From: Rhizodiscina lignyota
Lineage: Eukaryota; Ascomycota; Dothideomycetes; Aulographales; Rhizodiscinaceae
DNA length: 64,000 bases
Direction: 5' to 3'
Assembly (NCBI GenBank): GCA_010015805.1
Contig: ML978129.1
Span: 930,001 to 994,000, forward strand
Shown here one piece after another: positions 22,183 through 33,713 of the stretch. Made by a program: the position numbers and the translations under genes. Position 1 is the first letter of the stretch. Each line of letters opens with the position of its first letter. The notes beneath the pieces are model-generated. The model worked only from the letters and a program-made list of their open reading frames with translations, was not told the origin of the DNA and made no database searches.

Positions 22183-23305
22183 CTGCCTAGACAGCGTCGT
22201 CGCATCCACCGAGTTTTCTTTCATATGTTTTCATTTAAAGAGCAGTTAACGAGCTACGGCCATGCAGCATTGGGAATGGCGTTTGGTTTCAACGTCTAGC
22301 GACATGAAGAGAGACGCTCGTTTAACGAAGGCGACGTTGGTCTCGAAATTGATGCATCATAAGCGACGGCGTTTTTTGGGATTATCTTTCTTGGAACCTG
22401 TCACTTTACCCAATGATACCAGACTGCTACGGCGACGTTGAACTGGAGGAGGAAATCTTTGTTTTTTATCTAATAACTGTTTGCATTTAGCGATTTTAAT
22501 TTTGCTCGACGTCAACTCTACTCTAAGGACGTCTGGGAACGGCCTCTTACGTCTTATGTTCTCGGTGGATCGAATCAGATTGTTACCAATATTACTTTCG
22601 GGAAGGGAACCAAAAGCTGCGGAGAAGATTGTAGCGCACAAGCCTTACTTTCGTATTAGCTAGCTCCACTTCGAATATTACTTCTTTTGTAGTACCTTCC
22701 GCATAATATCAAGTCTCCTGGAGTGCTCACTCTGCGGATACTCGTTCCGCGAACCAATTGATCCAAACACCTCAGTCCATTCAAAGTTTGCATCTTTAAA
22801 GATATTGTTAGAACTTCTCCCATCGGAATATCGGAATATGAATGTGGTCTATTTGAAAAGGTGCTTTCCTTCTAACAAGTTGCTAATCGGGATAAAAAGG
22901 GATCCAACTTGAACATTTCCCTATTTCATTTTTTGTTCTGCTCTCCTAGCTATCTGTATTTTTAAAGAATTAAATTTCCTGTCTGGTCTCTACCTGAAAT
23001 TCATCGCTTTCTCTTCGAAATTCTGCCTGAGTAGCAGCTCCAAGCTCCGCGAGGTGTCGACGCTACAGCTTTCAGACACCAACAAATATCAAAGTCAAAG
23101 TTGAGATATCATCTAATACCATATATCTCAGCCTTTGAGCACCATATAGTTTCTAATAGGGAGGGATTCATTCGCCGGGGTTGGATTCGATTAAGCTTCA
23201 ATATCCATCGTCTCTACAAACGCCGCGCCCATGCTTCTAGACAGGTGATCTTAAACGCAATATGTACAGAGGACGTCCTGCTCATCCTTTAATTCCGATG
23301 TAGCT
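22183..23305. other. AT-rich intergenic block
   Basis: The block is noticeably AT-rich from about 22340. A 94-codon minus-strand frame (22641-22357) rich in Lys/Arg has no recognised domain. The composition suggests an old, mutated repeat, but I find no terminal repeats or transposase motif. Confidence 0.35.
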
Positions 23306-23762
23306 TTATAGCGCTGCAGCTGCTTGCACAGCTCCTGCTGCTTTGAAGATGCCAGGACTGGTTATGACGACTTCAACCGGATACTTCCATTCCATAAACT
23401 TTGCCCAACCTGTGGTAGAAGACCAGTTAGCTCCACAATTCAACCAATATTGCAAAATACATGTCTGCTATGTTTGGAATGAAGCACTGACCCCAATATG
23501 CTGCTTTCCTCCCGAAGTACTTTCCCAGATACGGCACCAACACCATCGTCAACAACAGCTCTAGTTGCTGCAAGCTTTCTCGCCATTCTCTCTCAGCGTC
23601 TGATTCTCCAGGATGGTCATCGTCGACAGAGTCGTCGGTTTCGGTGGATGGAAGGGAGTCGACCTCGTCCGAATTGCCGTTGTTAGGGTTGTCAGGCTGT
23701 GAAGTCGGGGGGGAAGGGTCACCGATGTGTGAGAAGGTAGTGGAATCGGCTGCGGAGGTCAT
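23306..23762 (-). CDS. MIM2-like mitochondrial outer-membrane biogenesis protein
   Basis: Two exons, 23762..23492 and 23409..23306 (phase 1), encode 124 aa. The first 60 residues are acidic and polar. One hydrophobic helix follows (about 66-81, LELLLTMVLVPYLGKYF), then GRKAAYWGW and KFMEWKYPVEVV, with the YWGW motif rebuilt exactly across the splice junction. The single helix with a following GR.AYWGW signature fits fungal Mim2, which with Mim1 inserts alpha-helical proteins into the mitochondrial outer membrane. The assignment is from memory of the signature and is tentative. The gene is divergent from eIF2-beta with 266 bp between starts. Confidence 0.6.
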
Positions 23763-24028
23763 TTTGGCAGCCGAGGAGAGGCATTGGGCTCCTCCAGCGA
23801 CGTCTGGATGCTGCTAGATTCAATTACATGCACTTTAGAAATGCGATGTCACGATTGTCCGGCGCTAAGGCCGGAATTTAGCCGGGCTGCAGGTGTGAGT
23901 CTTAAAATTTGCCACGTGATGCGTGTGAATCATCGAACATCATATTTCCAAGCAGCCACCCTTCTTTCTCTCCTCCATTGCGATCCAACCTCAAACCCTA
24001 CAACCTAGCGCACACAACCGCCGCAATC

Positions 24029-24994
24029 ATGGCAGAAGTACAAGCACCAGACAAACCTCGAAAGTCCGTCTCCTTCGACCCCTCCGCCACCGTTGTCGAC
24101 GAATTCGGCGAAGTGGAAGAAGTGACAAACGGCCATGCGAACGCCGAGAAGGACACTGCAGAGAGCCACTCCGCTCCCGGTGACAAGGAGGTGGAGGAGG
24201 TGACAGACTCATTTAAAGACCTCATGAAGAAAAAGAAGAAGAAGTCCAAGACACCGAAAGAGGGCGAGGATGGCGAGGCTCCCGCAGCCGACGGCGAATT
24301 CGACCCCTCCATGTTAAAGAAAAAGAAGAAGAAGAAGACCAAGACGGTCGAAGAGGAGAAAGAAGACTTTGAGGCGAAGCTCGCTGAAGCTGGCGCTGTG
24401 GAAAAAGAGGATGGGGAAGAAGATGAGGAGGATGGAGCGAACGACGAAGAGGCGATCGCTGATGAAGGCGACTGGGAATCCGGAACAGGCATCTGGGGAC
24501 ACGACTCTACCGCGCCGATTCCATACACTTCTCTTTTGCACCGCTTCTTCGAGCAGTTGCACAAGCAGCATCCTGACCTCGCCGGCTTGGGTAGCAAGAG
24601 CTACAAGATCCCGCCACCGCAGTGTCTCCGTGAAGGCAACAAGAAGACCATCTTTGCAAACATTGCGGAGATTTGCAAGAGGATGAAGCGAACGGATGAG
24701 CACGTCACGCAGTTCTTGTTCGCCGAATTGGGTACCAGCGGTAGTGTCGACGGCAGCAGGCGATTGGTCATCAAGGGTCGATTCCAGCAGAAGCAGATTG
24801 AGAACATCTTGAGGAGATATATCGTGGAATATGTCACCTGCAAGACCTGCAGGTCGCCGGATACAGAGCTCAGCAAAGGAGAGAATCGGTTGTACTTCGT
24901 CACTTGCAACTCTTGCGGTTCTCGTCGTAGTGTGCAGGCCATCAAGACTGGTTTCTCTGCCCAGGTTGGCAAGAGAAAGAGGCAGCAAGGTTAG
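24029..24994 (+). CDS. SUI3: Translation initiation factor eIF2 subunit beta
   Basis: A single exon encodes 321 aa. The start at 24029 is preferred over the in-frame upstream ATG at 23909, because the family begins near here and the upstream codons look like leader. Two lysine boxes (MKKKKKKSK and [10 protein letters not shown]) lie in an acidic N-terminal half; such boxes bind eIF5 and eIF2B-epsilon. Yeast Sui3 has three, so one appears absent. The C-terminal half holds the eIF2-gamma/tRNA-binding domain and a C4 zinc ribbon, C271-x2-C274 and C293-x2-C296. The product is part of the cytosolic ternary complex. Long antisense frames over the lysine boxes are composition artefacts. Confidence 0.96.
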   Translation: MAEVQAPDKPRKSVSFDPSATVVDEFGEVEEVTNGHANAEKDTAESHSAPGDKEVEEVTDSFKDLMKKKKKKSKTPKEGEDGEAPAADGEFDPSMLKKKKKKKTKTVEEEKEDFEAKLAEAGAVEKEDGEEDEEDGANDEEAIADEGDWESGTGIWGHDSTAPIPYTSLLHRFFEQLHKQHPDLAGLGSKSYKIPPPQCLREGNKKTIFANIAEICKRMKRTDEHVTQFLFAELGTSGSVDGSRRLVIKGRFQQKQIENILRRYIVEYVTCKTCRSPDTELSKGENRLYFVTCNSCGSRRSVQAIKTGFSAQVGKRKRQQG

Positions 24995-26191
24995 AGCTTC
25001 ACGAATTACGAATGCATTACGAAGCTGCTGGTTACGAATCGTATGAGGCACGGCAATTATGGCATTTTGCATTGGCTCGCATTCTAGCAGTGGATGATGG
25101 GAAAGCATGGTAGAGAGCCTGCTGCAGTCACAGAGTCAGCTGGGTCGTTGTTCTCAGTATGATCTGCATATTTTCGTTAAGAGCGTGCTCTGACAGTCAA
25201 TCAAGGGCAGCTCAGGTCTAGTGGCGTTATTTGGAAATAACTTTCATAGAGTGTCACAGAAAGCAAAGGGAATACATACACTTGACCAATTTATGCGTGG
25301 ATACTGTAAATGTGTGCTTTTGTGAACGTACACCGATTCAGTTAAGCAAGAATCAGCCACGTTCATATTTTTCAATATAACTAAACGAAGGGCCCGGTAA
25401 TTCCATAGGGCATTTGTGCTAATCTTTCATTTCGTCCTCCAGGAATGTTGTATCTTCGCATACGTAACTGCTTGAATGTTGAGGCAATCCCTGTTTCAAA
25501 GGCGTTGCTGCGAGCGGTAGAGCAATCGACGAGAACTCTCGATCGCAACCTTGCCCTACCGATGGCTCATATATTCGAGTAGTCTTGATTGAGCGGCCGA
25601 AATCCAGTGGCCAAGAAAGCCTTTGAGTGAAACAACTCCTTTGTTTCCAGAAACGCCGCTAAACCCGATCGGGCCGATCCCAGTGACTTCACAGCTGCTG
25701 AACCGCTCCGCACCACGTTCTTGCACTTTCTCCACGACACCGTATGCAAGGGAGGCGCCGCCAACGACGCATTCCATAGGTATATTGAACAGGTAAGGAA
25801 TGTGGAGTGCCATCAGGGTACCTTCTAGCCGATCGTGTGGGAGTGCAAGCGTCTACTGCGACTTTTGTGCGGTGGCGAATGACCGCGCGATTTGTGCTGC
25901 TCGCTGTTATCGTAACAATGACATTGTCACGCTTTCCACAGAACCGCTTATTAGAGAATGTTCTATTGCCCCCTCTTATTTTCTATTCATGCCTTCTACT
26001 TCCGTCTACCTCGTTTGATTTAACGTAACGCCTTTCTCACCGTTTACTACGTTTTCATCTTAGATCTACATCCTCGAAGTCGACTCTGGGAGCGCGACAA
26101 CCACGTGCGATTTTACATCCAAAGCCAGGTTTTCGGTCGCACACAAGCTTTCTAAACAAGCTCCAACATTTTCCCCTTGGTGTCGGTAGCC
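24995..26191. other. Intergenic upstream of the copper ATPase
   Basis: The region 25150-25450 is AT-rich. An 85-codon minus-strand frame at 25813-25556 is Gly/Val-rich but unrecognised. The last 150 bp before 26192 look like a promoter and leader. Nothing else is supported. Confidence 0.4.
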
Positions 26192-29100
26192 ATGGATCCC
26201 TCTGGAATGCGAGCTAAACGCGTGAAGGGCAACAACAGCCAACTGCATACCGTGCAGACACAGCAGCAGACCGGCACTATGCCGCGGTTAGGGGCTACTA
26301 GATTCTTCATATCGAATCTACACTGTCCATCATGCGTCCACACCATCGAAGAAGCGCTGTCAGCCCTCTCGCCACGGCCTGTCGCCATTTCGACTTCTAT
26401 TATCTCCCACTGCGTTACTGTCACACACTTCTCAACGCTCCCTGTCGCCGCCATTGTCAAGGCGCTTGAGGCAAGCGGTTTCGACGTCCATAGTGCGTTC
26501 CAAAATAAAGGTCCAGAAGAAGAACAGATATTACCTCACGTCAAACTAGGAACAGATTGGGAGGATAGCCTAGAGCAATCGGTCAGACGATGGCGTACTT
26601 CGCTGCGACTGAGTAAGGGCAAATCGAAAGAGGCAACAGACCTTGATGCCATGGGGAAACGAGAACGACATGCAGTGCACTGTTCCGAGTGCAGTGCCGA
26701 GCTCCAGGGACGCGCAGCTGGCGATATACCTTTGAACCAATACGAATCTTCACCGAGTTTGCAAGACGAGCAATTACATTTCACGGATGGAAAGGCTCGA
26801 TCACCTTCATCGCCGCTGGCGGCCCACTCACAGCCGCTCGGTATCCCCGCATCTCGGGAAGAGCTCTCCAGTCCATCTACGGACTTTTCCAAAGAGAAAG
26901 AATTCGGCATCATCGTGGAAACAGTAGATGTCTCCCAACCTTACAAGGCTGAAATTGCGATTGTGGGCATGACTTGTAGCTCATGCGTAGGATCAATCAC
27001 GGGCATTGTCGAGGCGTTCCCCTGGGTTCGCTCAGTGAACGTTGCTCTACTCACCAACAGCGCCGCTGTGGTCTTCGAGGGCAAGGACCATTCGAAGGAC
27101 ATTGTCGAAGCAATAGAAGATGCCGGATTCGAAGCGACCATCGAGAGCCTTGAGGAAGTGAGGGATGCAAGCAGGAAGAGACAGTCTCAGGCCTTGTCAG
27201 ACACATGGAAGGTTGATTATGCGATCGAAGGAATGACTTGCAGCTCTTGCGTAGCCAGCATCACGGGGGTGGTGAAAGAACACAGCTGGGTGGACAGCGT
27301 GGACATCAACCTCATTTCCAATAGCGGCACCATTATCTTCAAAGGAAAGGAGAACCTCCCCAAGCTCACCGAGACTATCGAAGATGCAGGCTTTGACGCG
27401 ACTGTCAACAATGTCGTCAATGTTGGAGCAGCTCTTGAAGAAGAGGCTACCGAACGGACGGTTTCGATACATGTCGCTGGCATGTACTGCCATCACTGTC
27501 CTCCAAAAGTATTGGGTATGCTCGATGAGAGGTTTTCTAAGCGGCTTCAAATCGAGAAGGCACCAACGCATGAGGACCAAATCCTGAGGATTCGATACAT
27601 CCCTGCTCCACCAGAATTTACAATTCGCACTATCCTTGACGCAATACGAGCGGCAGATTCAGGCTTCCAGCCGACCATCTATCATCCACCGACGATCGAG
27701 GAGAAGTCCCGTGAACTTCATGCCCGTGAGCGACGACGCGTTCTCTTCCGCCTGGCACTTTCTATCTCAACCGCTATTCCTGCCTTCATAATTGGTGTGG
27801 TCGCGATGTCTCTTCTTCCGAAAGACAACAGCATGCGCAAGTACATCATGCAACCTATGTGGGCTGGCAGTGTGCCTCGCGCTCAGTGGGCTCTCTTCTT
27901 ACTTGCAACGCCGGTGTATTTCTTCGCAGCAGATACGTTCCACCGCAAAGCGCTGAAGGAGATCAAGGCTCTTTGGCGACCAGGAAGTACGGTTCCGATT
28001 TATAGACGCTTCATCCGCTTTGGAAGCATGAACATGCTCATGAGCCTGGGAACGTCAATTGCATACCTCAGCAGCATTGCAGAGCTTATTATGGCTGCCA
28101 CTCAGAAGCCATCGTCGACCGATATGGATACCCTGAATAGCAGCTTCTACTTCGACTCGGTCATTTTCCTCACAATGTTCCTGCTCATCGGTCGCTTCCT
28201 CGAAGCGTACAGCAAAGCCAAGACAGGCGATGCTGTAACCAGCCTTGGTAATTTACGACCGACTGAAGCAATTCTCATCGAAGATCCGAACTCATCCGGC
28301 CAAAGCACTGCGGTCGATCTGCTAGAAGTCGGTGACGTAGTGCGTGTCCCTCATGGAGCAAGCCCACCATTCGATGGCACCATCATCGACGTCAACAGCT
28401 CCTTCGACGAGAGTAGTCTTACTGGCGAGTCACGACTCGTCCACAAGCAGCCCGGCGACACCGTCTTCAGTGGCACAGTCAACAAAGGTGCGCCAGTGTG
28501 CGTTCGCCTTAGCAGCGTGAGCGGTACTTCGATGCTTGATCAGATCATTAAGGTTGTGCGCGAAGGCCAAACTAAGCGTGCGCCTGTTGAGAGGGCAGCA
28601 GATATGATCACGAGCCATTTCGTGCCATTTGTTGTCGTATTTGGCATACTGACATTCGTCATATGGATTGCGCTGGGCGAAAGCGGTGCTCTTCCCGCCG
28701 ACTGGCTTGATGTCTCGATGGGAGGTTGGCCTCTTTGGGCTCTGAGATTCGCCATTGCAGTCTTCGTCATTGCCTGCCCGTGTGGCATTGGCCTAGCCGC
28801 TCCAACGGCTTTGTTTGTAGGCGGCGGAATGGCAGCGAAGCACGGCATTTTGGTCAAAGGTGGCGGAGAGGCGTTCCAAGAAGCCAGCACACTCGACTGC
28901 ATTGTTTTCGACAAAACTGGAACGTTGACCCAAGGTGGAGAACCGAAAGTCACAGACTATAAGCCCTGCACCGACGATGATGAGGCGGAAATCTTGGGAA
29001 TGGCGATGGCAATTGAAGGACAATCCGGACACCCAGTTGCTACCGCTGTCGTGGCCTTTTGCAAGGAGAAGAAAGCGCTACCGCTTGAGGCAGCCGAGGT

Positions 29101-30055
29101 GAGAGAGATTCCAGGCATGGGTATGAAAGGAAGTTTCAAGCTGGACACTGCTACGGACTGGACTATCGATGTCGACGTGCTGGTGGGCAATGAACGACTC
29201 ATGGACGAGAATGATGTCACCGTTTCTCCCCACCGCTGGGAAAGGCTTCAATCATGGAAGCGAGAGGGCAAGAGCGTTGTTCTTGTTGCTGTACGAGCGG
29301 CAAAGAATCCATTCTCGGACGCATCGCGCCCAAAAGAAGAGCAAGACAAAGACACGGACAGCCTACAGGGCCAAGGCAAATGGACGCTCTCAGCCATTTT
29401 CGCAGTAGCAGATGCTCTTCGACCCGAAGCAGCACCTACTATTCGAGCCCTCCAATCCCGCGGTATCAGCGTCTGGATGCTCTCGGGTGATAACCCAACA
29501 ACAGCTCGAGCCGTCGCCGCGCAGGTTGGCATCCAATCCGACAATGTCATCGCTGGCGTCCTGCCAGATCAGAAGGCAGAGAAGATCCAATACTTACAAA
29601 AGTCACTGCCATACAAGGGCCGCAACAAGACTCACGCTACAGTCGCTATGGTCGGCGATGGCATCAACGACTCCCCTGCTCTGACGATGGCAGACGTCGG
29701 CATCGCCATCGGCAGCGGCAGTGACGTTGCACTCTCGTCCGCCGAGTTCATCCTCATCTCCTCGAACCTCAACTCGCTGCTCACACTCATCGACCTCAGT
29801 CGTGCAGTATTCCGTCGCGTCTGGTTCAACTTCGGGTGGGCGCTTGTGTACAACATCGTTGCCATGCCGGTGGCTGCGGGCGTGCTGTACCCGGTCAAAA
29901 CGGCTGGTGGTGGGCATGTCAGGCTAGATCCGGTATGGGCAAGTTTGGCGATGGCGCTGAGTAGCGTGAGTGTGGTGTCGAGCAGCTTGATGTTGAGGAG
30001 CAGAATTCCATTTATAGGTTTCAGGGAGAGAAAAGAAGGGCAGAAGAGAGAGTGA
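26192..30055 (+). CDS. Copper-transporting P1B-type ATPase with four HMA-type domains
   Basis: A single exon encodes 1287 aa from the ATG at 26192 (GCCATGG context); an upstream in-frame ATG at 26177 would add five residues. Metal-binding motifs are LHCPSC (C45), MTCSSC (C262), MTCSSC (C350) and MYCHHC (C433), plus an extra HCSEC (C164/C167) between the first two domains. The catalytic core carries TGES (about 744), the membrane ion site CPC (862-864), DKTGT (D907), GHP (H947) and GDGIND (about 1155). This order defines Cu(I) exporters such as yeast Ccc2, or plasma-membrane pumps such as Candida CRP1. The HP motif is SGHP rather than the usual SEHP. Whether it works at Golgi or plasma membrane cannot be told. 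Confidence 0.93.
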   Translation: MDPSGMRAKRVKGNNSQLHTVQTQQQTGTMPRLGATRFFISNLHCPSCVHTIEEALSALSPRPVAISTSIISHCVTVTHFSTLPVAAIVKALEASGFDVHSAFQNKGPEEEQILPHVKLGTDWEDSLEQSVRRWRTSLRLSKGKSKEATDLDAMGKRERHAVHCSECSAELQGRAAGDIPLNQYESSPSLQDEQLHFTDGKARSPSSPLAAHSQPLGIPASREELSSPSTDFSKEKEFGIIVETVDVSQPYKAEIAIVGMTCSSCVGSITGIVEAFPWVRSVNVALLTNSAAVVFEGKDHSKDIVEAIEDAGFEATIESLEEVRDASRKRQSQALSDTWKVDYAIEGMTCSSCVASITGVVKEHSWVDSVDINLISNSGTIIFKGKENLPKLTETIEDAGFDATVNNVVNVGAALEEEATERTVSIHVAGMYCHHCPPKVLGMLDERFSKRLQIEKAPTHEDQILRIRYIPAPPEFTIRTILDAIRAADSGFQPTIYHPPTIEEKSRELHARERRRVLFRLALSISTAIPAFIIGVVAMSLLPKDNSMRKYIMQPMWAGSVPRAQWALFLLATPVYFFAADTFHRKALKEIKALWRPGSTVPIYRRFIRFGSMNMLMSLGTSIAYLSSIAELIMAATQKPSSTDMDTLNSSFYFDSVIFLTMFLLIGRFLEAYSKAKTGDAVTSLGNLRPTEAILIEDPNSSGQSTAVDLLEVGDVVRVPHGASPPFDGTIIDVNSSFDESSLTGESRLVHKQPGDTVFSGTVNKGAPVCVRLSSVSGTSMLDQIIKVVREGQTKRAPVERAADMITSHFVPFVVVFGILTFVIWIALGESGALPADWLDVSMGGWPLWALRFAIAVFVIACPCGIGLAAPTALFVGGGMAAKHGILVKGGGEAFQEASTLDCIVFDKTGTLTQGGEPKVTDYKPCTDDDEAEILGMAMAIEGQSGHPVATAVVAFCKEKKALPLEAAEVREIPGMGMKGSFKLDTATDWTIDVDVLVGNERLMDENDVTVSPHRWERLQSWKREGKSVVLVAVRAAKNPFSDASRPKEEQDKDTDSLQGQGKWTLSAIFAVADALRPEAAPTIRALQSRGISVWMLSGDNPTTARAVAAQVGIQSDNVIAGVLPDQKAEKIQYLQKSLPYKGRNKTHATVAMVGDGINDSPALTMADVGIAIGSGSDVALSSAEFILISSNLNSLLTLIDLSRAVFRRVWFNFGWALVYNIVAMPVAAGVLYPVKTAGGGHVRLDPVWASLAMALSSVSVVSSSLMLRSRIPFIGFRERKEGQKRE

Positions 30056-31620
30056 TATCGGACAGAATGAGATATCTATGAGAGATGAAATGAGACTGGC
30101 TTCGACATAGTTTTTTATTGAGCACATCGGGATAGTTCTATTTTCTAAGGGGATGAAAGAAACGCTGGTTTCAATATGCTCTTCCGTTTAAGCGCATCGA
30201 GATACCACTGTTTACGAGCGTAATTAGGGCAGGCTTGCACCTCCGCCCTCGTCTAGCTTTGTTATTGTTAGCTGTAAAGGAATTTCTAGCCAATACTGAT
30301 TTCTTTTTCCAACGTCATATCGGATCCACATCTTCTCATTTATTCGTCGGCCGTCGGGCACGAAAAAGGAAAGCTTACTACCGACGGTGATTGCCTGGAA
30401 TATCGGTATGCTAAAGTGTGTAGTACGCCTAGACTTGGCGTTAATGGAAAGCATATTCGCTTGTTGAGTCTAGTTCGAGGCGGCTATAGTTCGCCTGGCA
30501 TCCTTGGCCCTATTTTCTTCGTGCTAATGCTGCGTCTCTCGTTTCTTATAACTATTTATGAGGGCATAGGATTCCGTCCGCGCTGTCGTCGCCCGAAACC
30601 GAGTTCCTGGGTTAGAACTGTCGCAAGACCATATCCAAAGTGAAGAGAATTGAGATACTTCTCTCAAGCGAGACAAAGTCAGCACAGCTGGGCCCTCAGT
30701 ATTCATACTCGCCCCATTCTACCAGCAGAGTCGGACCATAATATCCCCTTTCCAGCCATAAGTGAGGTTGAATGCATGCATGACTCGTGCATGGAGCCAC
30801 CCAAAACCCACAGCGCGCTCGATCATCGACAAGGCTCCATTCCCGCACACATCCGACGCTCAAGCTTTCGCCTTTCAACAAGGGCCACTGAGCTTGTCAT
30901 GCCCTCGAGCCTTTGGGAATGAGCTTGTATGTCACTGATCCCTGGCAGATCAGTCGTAATATGACGGGATACGTGCGGTGGAAAAGCTTGTGTTTGTTTA
31001 TTTCCGTCGTCACAGGGGGTGGAAAGTGGCATTTTGAAAATCGCCCTCCATTCTCGTCTAACAACATGCGAGACATGCAATTTGATTGCAGGAAGCGAGT
31101 CAGGAAAGCGATAACAAGGAGAGTCCCATGAAGGATCCGGTGATGTCAGCAATTGTTCGGCTCCAATGGCTCAGCTCTTGCTTCACTGTGGAGGCGCTTT
31201 CGTCACTGCTCTGCCTTCGGACAGCTTTCGTTTTGCCTTCAATAGGGCTTGAACTGGTTACCGGCACTCAACTGAGGAAGATGGTTGCTCTTTTGAAGGA
31301 TGGTAATGAGTCCACTTCTCTAACCGGGCATTCAACTCGCATGTGTGGATGTGGTGAAACAGAATAGACCTATCATGTTCCGTCCCTCGTTTCAGCGATA
31401 CACCCTTCTTGTGCGATGCAAGTTTTCGGGCTCTCCAGGTTCGCTTCTTTCGGCCCCTTGCCCAGTCCCTACAGGGAGCTAATGAATTAAATGGAGAATA
31501 TATCATGGTATAAAATTACAAAGAGCTTGGTATACCGCTTACGGTCTCAACTCATCTAATTTCTCTCACTTCCAAGACGCTAAGTCCAAAGTTGTCCCAG
31601 ACGCAAAGTAGCCTATCAAG
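30056..31620. other. Long intergenic region, no gene recognised
   Basis: The part 30200-30640 has short AT-rich tracts and a 76-codon minus-strand frame without a domain; it may be a relic repeat. The part 30650-31500 holds only short overlapping frames. Confidence 0.35.
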
Positions 31621-33264
31621 ATGCCTGGTGTCGTGCCTACGGGGAAGAAAGACTTCCATGTCATTATTATTGGAGGCGGTAATTAATCATTGGATGCCGT
31701 TGTAGACTTCGACAGATGCTAATCTCTCGAAAAAGGTTCTACTGGACTGCTCATTGCACAAGGTCTGAAGCAGGTAAGGCTGAAGAGTAGCGTCGCCAAT
31801 CATTGATACGACAGACTGAATTATGTCCGACTAGGCTGGCGTTTCGTTCTCAATATGGGAACGTGAAGACCCTTCGACCTACGCGCACAGGGAGCGAGAG
31901 TGGACGATGGCACTTCACTGGGGCCGCGAACACATTGCGAACACACTTCCCGAGGACATTGCTCGCGACATCCACCTGATCCAGCCCGAGCCAGAACTCG
32001 TGATGAGCGAGGAGGATGAGACGAGCGCGCCATTCATCAACGCAAAGACTGGTGAAATCATTGCCCGTATCCCCGCCGTCAGCTCTCGCCGCGCGTCCCG
32101 CCGAAGATTACGAGCTCTTTTCTCCAGGGGCTTGGACATCCAGTACGGCAAGAAGCTCGTTGACTACAAGGACGATGGAGACAAGGTTACCGCTATCTTC
32201 CACGATGGCACCGTCGAGACCGGCGACATGATCATCGGAGCCGACAGCGGTATGCTTCAAAGTCTGAACTGCCTCTTTTGTTCCTGGGTCGCTGATTCAC
32301 AATAGCCAACTCCACTGTCCGAACTTTCGTCCTCGAACCATATGACAACATCCTTCATGTCGAGCCCACTATGGTTATGGTAAGATGTCACTCCCTGGAG
32401 AGTCATGCTCTGTGCTAATTAGAGACCAGAACTTCTCCACAACCTACACCCGCGAGCAGGCGTTGTACCTGAAGGGCAAGTACCACCCAGTCCTCCAGGT
32501 AAGCTTTTTGAGTCATATCACTCAGGACAAGCTATTCATAAAGCATTAGATGTATCCAGCTCATCCCGATCAACCAACCCTCGCCCTCTTCACCTTGGCC
32601 GACATCAAGGACAAGGACCGCCCGGAGACATGGGTCTTCCAGATGTACCTCTCTATCTGGGGCACCAACGACTACCCGCCGACTAACGACGAGCGCGTTA
32701 AGCTCTTCAAGAAGTATGGCGAGAACTACTGCGAGCCATTCCGCAGCGCTACTCGCTGGGTGAGGGACGACCAGATCATTACCCCCGACAAGTACCGCGT
32801 GTGGTGCCGTCCAACCCAGTGGGACAACCACGGTGGCCGTATCACCCTTGCTGGTGATGCCGCTCATCCCATGGGCCCTCGTACGTCTACCGATTCCATC
32901 CTTCATCTATTCTATATAGGTCAAGCAATGCTAACATGGGCCCTTAGATCGCGGCCAAGGCCTCAACAACGCTCTCGAGGACGCCTCGCAACTCAACCGC
33001 GCGATCAGGGCCATCGTTGCCGGCGAGCTTCCGATCAAGGATGCTATCGATGCCTATGATGCTGAGGTGCTTGCCCGTGGCTCTAAGGAGATCCAGGTTT
33101 CGTGCCGCCAGGGCTACAGCAATCACTTCTGGGACGTGTGGCAGCGCAGCGTCACCCGCAAGAACGGCATGTTCAAAGTTAAGGAGCAGGGCCAAGACTT
33201 CAACAAGAGCGCCGGAAAGGTCAAGGGCGAGAAGAGCGTTGCGGCCCACGGTGTCCCTGCGTAG
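31621..33264 (+). CDS. FAD-dependent (group A) flavoprotein monooxygenase
   Basis: Seven exons, 31621..31678, 31736..31773, 31835..32249, 32306..32379, 32430..32498, 32550..32880 and 32948..33264, give an uninterrupted 433-aa frame. Every intron is short with GT..AG ends. The dinucleotide-binding loop IIGGGSTG spans the first intron. A DMIIGADS segment is the NADPH-side DG motif region, and LAGDAAHPMGP followed by GQGLNNALEDA binds the flavin pyrophosphate. This is the PHBH/UbiH-like family, which hydroxylates aromatic or polycyclic substrates. No secondary-metabolite genes flank it, so the substrate is open. No membrane anchor is seen. Confidence 0.9.
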
Positions 33265-33713
33265 ATGGATTTGAGTTTGACAGAGTACATGACGACGGAG
33301 TCGTGATGCCGATTCGGATTCGACGAATATTGCATGCTACGGCAACAAAAATTTCTATTTTTGAAGCATTTATAGATTATGAGCTATCGCAAGTGATGTA
33401 CATTACGTTAAGCAAACGATGATAGACTTCTCATGCATGGATTTCATGTACTTTTTTGGAATCAAAAGTGCTTGCTTCTGGAGTACGGAAGCACACGCAA
33501 GTGCGGGATGCTTTTCATCGACGATGAGATCCTGAGCTTGAAATGCAAGTTATGATTTTGATGGCACGTACATGGAAGATGCATAACCGGTTATTGATAT
33601 TTCCGTTTCAGAAATTGGAGCAATAAGCCAGCTCGGAAGTCCATTCAATGCTAGATATCGACGGCCGCCATAAAATTGGAGTCGTATGTCAATCTCGCGA
33701 CTGGAATGTCACA
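33265..33713. other. Convergent 3' flanks
   Basis: This is AT-rich sequence between the monooxygenase and KRE33 stops. No gene is seen. Confidence 0.4.

Noticed and set aside
23998-24597. 199-codon Ser/Phe-rich minus-strand frame
   Set aside because: It is antisense to eIF2-beta and simply mirrors the lysine and glutamate codons.
24314-25108. 264-codon minus-strand frame
   Set aside because: It is antisense to the well-supported eIF2-beta gene and has no domain.
25556-25813. 85-codon Gly/Val-rich minus-strand frame
   Set aside because: It looked protein-like, but I could place it in no family and found no supporting exon.
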